A stretch of DNA of 6,416 bases from Euzebyaceae bacterium (GTDB lineage: Bacteria; Actinomycetota; Nitriliruptoria; Euzebyales; Egibacteraceae), in assembly GCA_013696915.1 (NCBI GenBank), contig JACCXR010000137.1, positions 1 through 6,416 on the forward strand, in the 5' to 3' direction. Of this stretch, positions 1-4,318 are shown one piece after another; the first letter of the stretch is position 1; every line of letters starts with the position of its first letter. Position numbers and translations under genes: made by a program. The notes under the pieces are model-generated. The model was not told where the DNA came from. It did no database searches and saw only the letters and a list, made by a program, of their open reading frames with translations.

Positions 1-424
1 CACGCCCTACCTGTCGGTGCCAGATGACGCGGCGGTCGCCCCCGCCGGTCACGAGGCGTGGTTGCTGCTGGTCAACGCGCCCCGCCAGGGGCAGGGCGAG
101 GTGGACTGGACGGCGCGCGGGGTGGCCGAGGCCTACGCCGGGCACCTGCTCGCCCTGCTGGCAGCCCGAGGCTTGGACGTGCGCGACCGCGTCCGCTGCC
201 GGGCCGTGATCACCCCCGCCGACCTCGCGACGCGCACCAGGGCGGAGGGGAGCGCCATCTACGGCACGTCATCCAACAGCCGCCGGGCGGCGTTCCTGCG
301 CCCCGCGAACCGTTCGCCCGTTCCCGGTCTGTTCCTCGTCGGCGGGTCAGCCCACCCGGGCGGCGGACTGCCGCTGGTCTCGCTGTCGGCCAGGATCGTC
401 GCGAGCCTGATCGGCACCGCCTGA
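1..424 (+). CDS. Carotenoid (phytoene-type) desaturase/oxidoreductase, C-terminal part
   Basis: This is the 3' end of a gene that begins left of the window; 140 residues are visible, read from base 2 to the TGA at 422-424. The frame is open to the window edge, so the GTG at 17 is internal. It resembles the C-terminal FAD-binding part of the CrtI/CrtN/CrtO family, membrane-associated flavoproteins that dehydrogenate or oxidise carotenoid backbones. Diagnostic features are an early PYLSVPDDAAVAPAG stretch, followed by LLLVNAP, then GTSSNSRRAAFLRPANRSP, and LFLVGGSAHPGGGLPLV near the end. The HPGGGxPxV signature closes the FAD site and lies about 20 residues from the C terminus, as is usual. The GGG form and the SSNSRRAAFLRP segment look closer to the CrtN/CrtP/CrtO/CrtD side of the family than to classical phytoene desaturase (usually HPGAGxPG). 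The exact substrate cannot be told without the N-terminal part, so no symbol is given. Confidence 0.85.
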   Translation, partial: TPYLSVPDDAAVAPAGHEAWLLLVNAPRQGQGEVDWTARGVAEAYAGHLLALLAARGLDVRDRVRCRAVITPADLATRTRAEGSAIYGTSSNSRRAAFLRPANRSPVPGLFLVGGSAHPGGGLPLVSLSARIVASLIGTA

Positions 425-426
425 GC

Positions 427-451
427 TGCCGAATCGCCGGAGCCTTCGGCA
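427..451 (+). terminator. Stem-loop just after the carotenoid oxidoreductase stop
   Basis: TGCCGAA at 427-433 pairs perfectly with TTCGGCA at 445-451 around an 11-nt loop, starting 3 nt after the stop codon. The position fits a transcription terminator. There is no U-rich tract after the stem, so if it terminates it is of the U-less kind often proposed in high-GC actinobacteria. Function is inferred from position and shape only. Confidence 0.4.
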
Positions 452-460
452 CCGACGGTC

Positions 461-466
461 TAGAGT
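461..466 (+). promoter_or_regulatory. Possible -10 element for the Uma2 gene
   Basis: TAGAGT at 461-466 matches the actinobacterial TANNNT -10 pattern and lies 42 nt before the ATG at 509, leaving room for a short leader with the ribosome binding site. No convincing -35 hexamer is seen 16-19 nt upstream. This is a weak call, resting on one hexamer and its placement between a likely terminator and a gene start. Confidence 0.2.
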
Positions 467-508
467 TGTCCACAGCACCGATGGTTCCCGCTCGTGGCAG
501 GAGGCGTG

Positions 509-1264
509 ATGGCTAACGTCCAGCGCATGCCCACCGATCTCGGCGTGGATGATGTCGTGCTGCTCGTGCCGGAGGAGGAGACCGTGCCGGAACACGATCT
601 CCACCGCCTCCTCGTCGACCAGCTCGCCGCGGGCGTCCGCGCGTGGTTCGCGGGTCACGACGACGTCGCGGTCCACAGCCGTCTGGCTTGGTTTCCCGAC
701 AAGAGCGACACCCGCATCCGATTGGACCCCGACGTGATGGTCGTGCACGGTCGGCCCCAGGCCGAACGCAAGAGCTTCAAGTCCTGGATCGAGGGTGGCG
801 CAGTGCCGCAGGTGATCCTTGAGGTCTGGTCCGAGGACGACACCGGCAGCGACTACGAGCAGCGACTGCAGCGGGCTCGCGCCTCCGGCGTCGGGCAGGT
901 GGTGATCGTCGATCCGTTCGCGGTGGGCGGCACCATGGTACGGGATCTGGTCATCGACCCCGACGATGCGACCCGGTACATCGCCGCCGCGACGTCCACC
1001 ACGGCCGAGGACCCCATCGAGGTGCCCCTGCTCGGTGCGCGTCTGGCAGGGGGTCGCGACCTGGTGGTGACCGACCTTGACGGCGGTCCGCCATGGCCGT
1101 TGACCCACGACGCACTGCGGCTGCTGGCCGATGCACGGCGGCGACTGGCTGCAGCGTCGGCCCACGCCGAACAGGAACGCACCCGAGCCGACCGTGAGGT
1201 GGCACGAGTCGAGGAGCTGCGGGCCCGGTTGCGCGAGGCAGGCCTGGACGAGGAGGTCAGCTGA
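509..1264 (+). CDS. Uma2-family (DUF820) putative PD-(D/E)XK endonuclease
   Basis: A 251-residue protein. The ATG at 509 is preferred over the in-frame GTG at 494 because AGGAGG (499-504) sits 4 nt before it. The family fold is visible: an N-terminal helical region (residues about 28-48), then R71-L-D-P-D-V76 carrying the first acidic active-site residue, VPQVILEVWS (residues 99-108) with Glu105 on the core strand, an acidic D115-Y helix, GV at 127-128, and the VIVDP strand (132-136). This order is typical of Uma2 proteins, which have a restriction-endonuclease-like fold, are often in many copies per genome and have largely unknown targets. Two positions are unusual: the helix Lys normally following the Asp aligns with Arg119, and the usual Tyr before the GV turn aligns with Ala123. 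The last 45 residues (about 206-251) are rich in Arg, Glu and Ala and look like a helix or short coiled coil. The gene converges on the rtcB remnant 22 nt away. The fold assignment is firm; nuclease activity is not shown. Confidence 0.82.
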   Translation: MANVQRMPTDLGVDDVVLLVPEEETVPEHDLHRLLVDQLAAGVRAWFAGHDDVAVHSRLAWFPDKSDTRIRLDPDVMVVHGRPQAERKSFKSWIEGGAVPQVILEVWSEDDTGSDYEQRLQRARASGVGQVVIVDPFAVGGTMVRDLVIDPDDATRYIAAATSTTAEDPIEVPLLGARLAGGRDLVVTDLDGGPPWPLTHDALRLLADARRRLAAASAHAEQERTRADREVARVEELRARLREAGLDEEVS

Positions 1265-1290
1265 GGCGCTCCGGGCCGCTGCCGCGTCAG
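1261..1290. terminator. Possible bidirectional hairpin between convergent genes
   Basis: CTGA (1261-1264) pairs with TCAG (1287-1290). After one G-G mismatch, GCG (1266-1268) pairs with CGC (1283-1285). The outer arms contain the stop codons of the Uma2 gene on the plus strand and of the rtcB remnant on the minus strand, so the hairpin could end transcripts from both sides. The stem is imperfect and has no T tract. The call is inferred from convergent geometry and pairing. Confidence 0.3.
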
Positions 1291-2253
1291 CCCGCACCCG
1301 ACGACCGCCCGTCAGGCGATCCCCGGCGTTTGCCCTTCTCCACGCCCTTGTAGTCGATGACGGTGGTCAGCTGGTGCTCGATGGCGACCAGGTCGGTCTG
1401 GTCGGCCATGACCTGGGCCAGGTCCTTGTAGGCGCCGGGGATCTCGTCGACCAGGGCCGCCGCGTCCTTGGTCAGCCAGGTGCGCCCCTCCATCGCGGAT
1501 TCGAGGTCGGCGGGCGAGAAGCGCTTGCGGGCCTGGGACCGCGACATCGCCTGACCCGCGCCGCGCGAGGCGGAGGTGTGGGACGCCGGGTTGCCCAGGC
1601 CCCTCACGATGAACGACCCGGTCCCCATCGACCCGGGGATGACGCCCAGCTCGCCGTCGCGGGCGCTGATCGCCCCCTTGCGGGTGATCCACAGGTCCTG
1701 CCCGTGGTGCTCGATGCGGGCGTAGCTGTGGTGGTTGTTGACCACCCGGACGACGGCTGCGGGGCGGCCGATCGCCTTGGCCAGGCACGCGGTGGCGACG
1801 TCCATCATCCGCTGGCGCGAGCCGAAGGCGTAGGCCTGAGCCCACTGCAGGTCGCGGATGTAGGCGTCGAACTCAGCCGTGCCCTGCACCAGGTAGGCGA
1901 GGTCGGGGTCGGCAGCTCGATGAAGTACCGCCGCATCAGGTCCTTGGCCGCCTCGACGTGCCGCATGGCCAGGGCGTTGCCGACCCCGCGCGTGCCGGAG
2001 TGCAGCATCAGCCAAACCTGCTCGCGCTGTCGGCGGGACAGCTCGAGGAAGTGGTTGCCCGATCCAAGGGTGCCGAACTGCACGGGCGCCTTGGCCCGCA
2101 GCGACTGGTCGCCCTCGACGCTGTCGGGCAGGGGGTGCTGCGCGGCGAAGCGCTGCAGTCGGCGTCCTCCTCGACGTGCCAGTACCCCAGGCCCGCCGGG
2201 ATCCGCCGCTCCCACGCCGACAGCACTCCGGTGAGGTCATCGGGCTGAACCAA
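1287..2253 (-). pseudogene. rtcB: RtcB-type RNA ligase remnant: 5'-truncated, two frame breaks
   Basis: Intact RtcB joins RNA 2',3'-cyclic phosphate (or 3'-phosphate) ends to 5'-OH ends using GTP and Mn2+. Here the family sequence runs through three minus-strand frames. From about 2253 to 2165 it reads QPDDLTGVLSAWERRIPAG; from about 2165 to 1915 it holds QFGTLGSGNHFLEL, VWLMLHSGTRGVGN and RRYFIELP; from about 1915 to 1287 it holds DLAYLVQGTAEFDAYI, NNHHSY, ITRKGAISAR, GVIPGSMGTGSFIVRGLGN and VDEIPGAYKDL. Each break is explained by one missing base, near 2155-2170 and near 1908-1917; at the second, restoring a base gives the expected IELPDPDLAYL. About 120 N-terminal residues are absent, including the MPDxHxGKG and GVDIGCG motifs that supply metal ligands; a stop lies in frame at 2266-2268. 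The metal-binding NH (GSGNH), LHSG and HH residues remain. The guanylylated His of the SHGAG motif is Arg (CGC at 1563-1565). The protein also ends with a short basic tail beyond the usual VKG terminus. As written it cannot make a working ligase. Confidence 0.88.
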
Positions 2254-2305
2254 ACCCGGGGCGGTTCACCCTCTTGAAGGTACCGCTACCCGGGGGTTGG
2301 AGGTG
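2254..2305. other. Short intergenic stretch
   Basis: This stretch separates the truncated end of the rtcB remnant (minus) from the small plus-strand membrane protein. RtcB similarity is not recognisable here in any minus frame. The only clear signal is GGAGGTG at 2299-2305, which abuts the ATG at 2306. No insertion-sequence ends or duplicated target site are visible at the truncation. Confidence 0.4.
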
Positions 2306-2509
2306 ATGGGAGAGGAACGGCGGCCGACCTACGGGCTGGCGGCGACGTCGGCCTGGCTCACTGCTGCGGTCTCAGCCTCGCTCTTTCTCAAGGGCTCGTG
2401 GAACCGCCTCGTGGACGCAGCCGTCCTGGTGGGGTCGGCGGTCCTCGCCGTGCACTTCACCCGCCAGTACTGGATCAATCGGCCCGGCGGGCGCAGGTCC
2501 GGCACGTGA
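2306..2509 (+). CDS. Small hypothetical membrane protein, two predicted helices
   Basis: A 67-residue reading frame with no recognised family. The N terminus is charged (MGEERRP). Two hydrophobic stretches follow: roughly residues 10-29 (LAATSAWLTAAVSASLFL) and 35-53 (RLVDAAVLVGSAVLAVHF), joined by a KGSWN turn. The tail is basic (NRPGGRRSGT), as expected of a cytoplasmic end, suggesting a helical hairpin in the membrane. GGAGG at 2299-2303 provides ribosome binding, but its spacing to ATG 2306 is only 2 nt; GTG 2303 and TTG 2297 are worse placed. The short spacing lowers confidence in either the start or active translation. The stop overlaps a GTG (2506-2508) that could begin a following tiny frame. 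The hydrophobic pattern supports a real membrane peptide; its function is unknown. Confidence 0.5.
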   Translation: MGEERRPTYGLAATSAWLTAAVSASLFLKGSWNRLVDAAVLVGSAVLAVHFTRQYWINRPGGRRSGT

Positions 2510-2603
2510 CGGACTGGGTGGCGGCCACCCGGTGCGGGCGTCGTTGGTCGTCCTCGTCGTCGTGGGAGGACTGCTCCTGGCTCTGGTGCCGGTCACTCGA
2601 TGA
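2506..2603 (+). CDS. Possible tiny single-helix membrane peptide, frame uncertain
   Basis: A strongly hydrophobic stretch, ASLVVLVVVGGLLLALVPV, ends in TR and a TGA at 2601-2603. In its own frame it could start at GTG 2532 (23 residues) or non-standard CTG 2514. Alternatively, the GTG at 2506, which overlaps the upstream stop as GTGA, gives MTDWVAA and would join this helix if one base were missing near 2515-2530; without that change the 2506 frame yields a Ser/Trp/Cys-rich peptide unlike a protein. The hydrophobic frame keeps G/C in most third positions. It may be a real small peptide, a frameshifted small gene, or chance. Confidence 0.28.
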
Positions 2604-2845
2604 GCCGTGAGTCGCTCCGCGGTTCGCCCGGGAAGCGGCCCTTCTCGTCCGGCGACGCATCGGCCTGACGCCGAACCCAAGGTCTGCACCGCCAGACCGG
2701 TCCCGTCGAGGACCGCCACGCCGGCCCACAGCCAGCGGATCCCCCCGTCGGCGACGACGGCGAGCGCCACGGCCAAGACCACGTAGACGCCCTGGAAGAC
2801 CTGCCCAACGGACCTCAGGCGTCTGCCGTCCCGCGCCGTCCTCAT
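2593..2845 (-). pseudogene. Small two-helix membrane protein with an apparent frameshift
   Basis: From the ATG at 2843-2845 (minus) the first 56 residues read as a membrane protein: a basic start (MRTARDGRRLRS), a hydrophobic helix at about 19-32 (GVYVVLAVALAVVA), a DGG turn, and a second helix at about 36-56 (IRWLWAGVAVLDGTGLAVQTL). Beyond this the same frame becomes Arg/Pro-rich and runs on into the opposite gene. The neighbouring frame gives a plausible hydrophilic tail, VRRQADASPDEKG, ending SRLIE and TGA at 2593-2595. Removing one G from the GGG near 2676 joins the two into a protein of about 84 residues. The break therefore lies about 2665-2682. The family is not recognised, no strong ribosome binding site precedes the ATG, and the tail overlaps the plus-strand tiny frame by 11 nt. 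Confidence 0.42.
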
Positions 2846-2969
2846 GGAGCGACGCTAGCAGCCAACCGCGGCGCACATGTCCCACCATCGGCAGCGCGTT
2901 GACAGCGCCGGGGGCTTCCCGCACGCTCCCCGGACAGGGGGCCGACCGGAAGGCGGAGGGGGCGAGGGC
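2846..2969. other. Divergent intergenic region upstream of the xanthine dehydrogenase operon
   Basis: These 124 nt separate the minus-strand small membrane protein from the xanthine dehydrogenase operon and should hold promoters for both directions. Visible elements are TTGACA at 2899-2904 and, near the operon start, GGAGG at 2955-2959 and GAGGG at 2964-2968. No clear inverted repeat that could serve as an operator was found, and no regulator gene lies beside it within the window. Confidence 0.45.
2899..2927 (+). promoter_or_regulatory. Candidate sigma-70-type promoter for the xanthine dehydrogenase operon
   Basis: A perfect -35 hexamer TTGACA lies at 2899-2904. With a 17-nt spacer the -10 would be CACGCT (2922-2927), which keeps only the A at position 2 and T at position 6 of the TANNNT consensus. 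Start of transcription would be near 2934, giving a leader of about 35 nt before the ATG at 2970. The -35 is good, the -10 poor. Confidence 0.35.
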
Positions 2970-3809
2970 ATGACGGTGGCGCGGCCGCGGACGCTGGCCG
3001 AGGCGCTCGGCGCGCTGGAGGCGACGCCGGACGCGCACCTGCTCGCCGGCGGCACGGACTTCATGGTCGAGGTCAACTTCGGCCACCGCCGCCCCACGGA
3101 CATCGTGGCGCTGCGACGGGTCGTCGAGCTGCAGGGTCACGAGCACGCCGACGGCCACGTCACCCTCGGGGCCATGCTGACCTACGCCGAGATCGAGGCC
3201 GACCTCGCAGAGGACTTCCCCGCCCTGGCGGCCGCCGGGCGCACGGTCGGGTCCCCCCAGATCCGCAACGCCGGGACCATTGGCGGCAACGTCGGCACCG
3301 CCAGCCCCGCCGGCGACACGCTCCCGCTGCTGGTCGCGCTCGACGCCGAGGTCGACCTCGCCGGCCCGGAAGGGACCAGGACCGTCGCCCTCGACGAGTT
3401 CATCACCGGTCCCAAGCGCACCGACCGCCGCCCCGGCGAGATCATCACCCGCGTCCGCGTCCCCCGCGTCACCGGGCCGCAGCAGTTCCTCAAGATCGGC
3501 ACCCGCAACGCCATGGTGATCTCGATCGCCTGCCTGGCGCTGGTGCTCGACCTCGACGCCCGCCGGGTCCGGTGCGGTCTGGGCTCGGTCGGCCCCCGTC
3601 CGCTGCGGCCGCGGGCCGCGGAGGACTTCCTGTCCGGCGAGATCGACTGGGACGGCCCACGCGCCGCACCCGGCGCGGTCCGCCGCTTCGCCGAGCTCGT
3701 GGCCGAGGCGTGCACCCCGATCACCGACCAGCGCGGCACGGCCGAGTACCGCCGCCACGCCGCCGGCGTCCTCGCGCGCCGCGCCGTCGAGAGGAGCCTC
3801 CAGTCGTGA
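2970..3809 (+). CDS. Xanthine dehydrogenase-type FAD-binding subunit (subunit M)
   Basis: A 279-residue flavoprotein subunit of a molybdenum hydroxylase. It takes electrons from the [2Fe-2S] subunit onto FAD and passes them to NAD+ or another acceptor in the cytoplasm. The PCMH-type FAD fold shows AGGTDFM at residues 26-32 and GSPQIRNAGTIGGN at 94-107 followed by GTASPAGD (109-116), both of which contact FAD; KIGTRNAMVIS (175-185) and GLGSVGPRPLR (203-213) belong to the C-terminal domain. Length and motif order match the Streptomyces-type xanthine dehydrogenase FAD subunit (PucC-like). ATG 2970 gives the usual short lead before TLAEAL; the frame is open back to 2877, but that extension resembles no family sequence. 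GGAGG (2955-2959) is 10 nt upstream and GAGGG (2964-2968) 1 nt. It is the first gene of the operon, and its TGA overlaps the next gene's GTG. Confidence 0.92.
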   Translation: MTVARPRTLAEALGALEATPDAHLLAGGTDFMVEVNFGHRRPTDIVALRRVVELQGHEHADGHVTLGAMLTYAEIEADLAEDFPALAAAGRTVGSPQIRNAGTIGGNVGTASPAGDTLPLLVALDAEVDLAGPEGTRTVALDEFITGPKRTDRRPGEIITRVRVPRVTGPQQFLKIGTRNAMVISIACLALVLDLDARRVRCGLGSVGPRPLRPRAAEDFLSGEIDWDGPRAAPGAVRRFAELVAEACTPITDQRGTAEYRRHAAGVLARRAVERSLQS

Positions 3810-4318
3810 CGGGCAACCACCCGCTGGCCGCCGAGTCCGAGACCTACGAGCTGTCCGTCAACGGCCGCCGCGAGCAGGTGAAGGCGGCATGGCTGGGCGA
3901 GAGCCTGCTGGCAGTCCTGCGCGAACGGCTCGGCCTGCCCGGCGCCAAGAACGCCTGCGAGCAGGGCGAGTGCGGCTCCTGCTCGGTCTTCGTCGACGGC
4001 GTGCTCGTCTGCTCGTGCTGCGTCCTCGCCGCCGACGCCGTCGATGCCGAGGTCACCACCGTCGAGGGGCTCGCGGACGGCGACGCTCTGACCGACGTCC
4101 AGCAGAGCTTTCTCGACGCCGGAGCCGTGCAGTGCGGCTTCTGCACCCCCGGCCTCGTCGTCGCCGTCCACGACCTGCTCGACCGCAACCCCGACCCCGG
4201 CGATCTCGAGGTCCGCGAGGCCATCTCCGGAAACCTCTGCCGCTGCACCGGCTACGGGCGGATCCTCGCCGCCGTCGAGGCCGTGCGCGACCAGCGCGGC
4301 AGGAGGTCACGCCCGTGA
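3806..4318 (+). CDS. Xanthine dehydrogenase-type [2Fe-2S] subunit
   Basis: A 170-residue iron-sulfur subunit that relays electrons from the Mo site to FAD. An N-terminal plant-ferredoxin-like domain carries Cys51, Cys56, Cys59 and Cys71 (C-x4-C-x2-C-x11-C, in ACEQGECGSCSVFVDG). The C-terminal four-helix domain carries Cys110, Cys113, Cys145 and Cys147 (QCGFCTPG and LCRCTGY). Both clusters are therefore complete. Two additional cysteines, Cys69 and Cys72, flank Cys71 in the CSCC stretch. The linker between domains (residues about 85-100) is short; some Streptomyces relatives carry a longer insertion there. GTG 3806 overlaps the upstream TGA (GTGA), and AGGAG at 3792-3796 lies 9 nt upstream, supporting this start and translational coupling. 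PucE-like in Bacillus/Streptomyces terms. CoxS-like subunits of CO or aldehyde oxidases share the fold, but the large subunit argues for xanthine dehydrogenase. Confidence 0.93.
   Translation: MTGNHPLAAESETYELSVNGRREQVKAAWLGESLLAVLRERLGLPGAKNACEQGECGSCSVFVDGVLVCSCCVLAADAVDAEVTTVEGLADGDALTDVQQSFLDAGAVQCGFCTPGLVVAVHDLLDRNPDPGDLEVREAISGNLCRCTGYGRILAAVEAVRDQRGRRSRP
4301..4306 (+). promoter_or_regulatory. Ribosome binding site deciding the GTG start of the Mo subunit
   Basis: AGGAGG at 4301-4306 lies 8 nt before GTG 4315, inside the last codons of the iron-sulfur gene. It is the strongest Shine-Dalgarno in the operon and fixes the start at the GTGA overlap. Confidence 0.75.

Noticed and set aside
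347..1297. 316-residue minus-strand open frame antisense to the Uma2 gene
   Set aside because: The plus strand holds the Uma2 fold with a good ribosome binding site; the minus frame spans two unrelated genes and an intergenic gap.
1131..2234. 367-residue plus-strand open frame antisense to the rtcB remnant
   Set aside because: The minus strand carries clear RtcB motifs throughout; the plus frame is Gly/Arg/Val-rich with no domain and starts inside the Uma2 gene.
2254..2305. Insertion-sequence end or recombination site at the rtcB truncation point
   Set aside because: No terminal inverted repeats, target duplication or transposase sequence could be seen.
2475..3758. 427-residue minus-strand open frame over the small membrane genes and the FAD subunit gene
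   Set aside because: Its composition is typical of an antisense shadow and it ignores the gene boundaries; no recognisable family.
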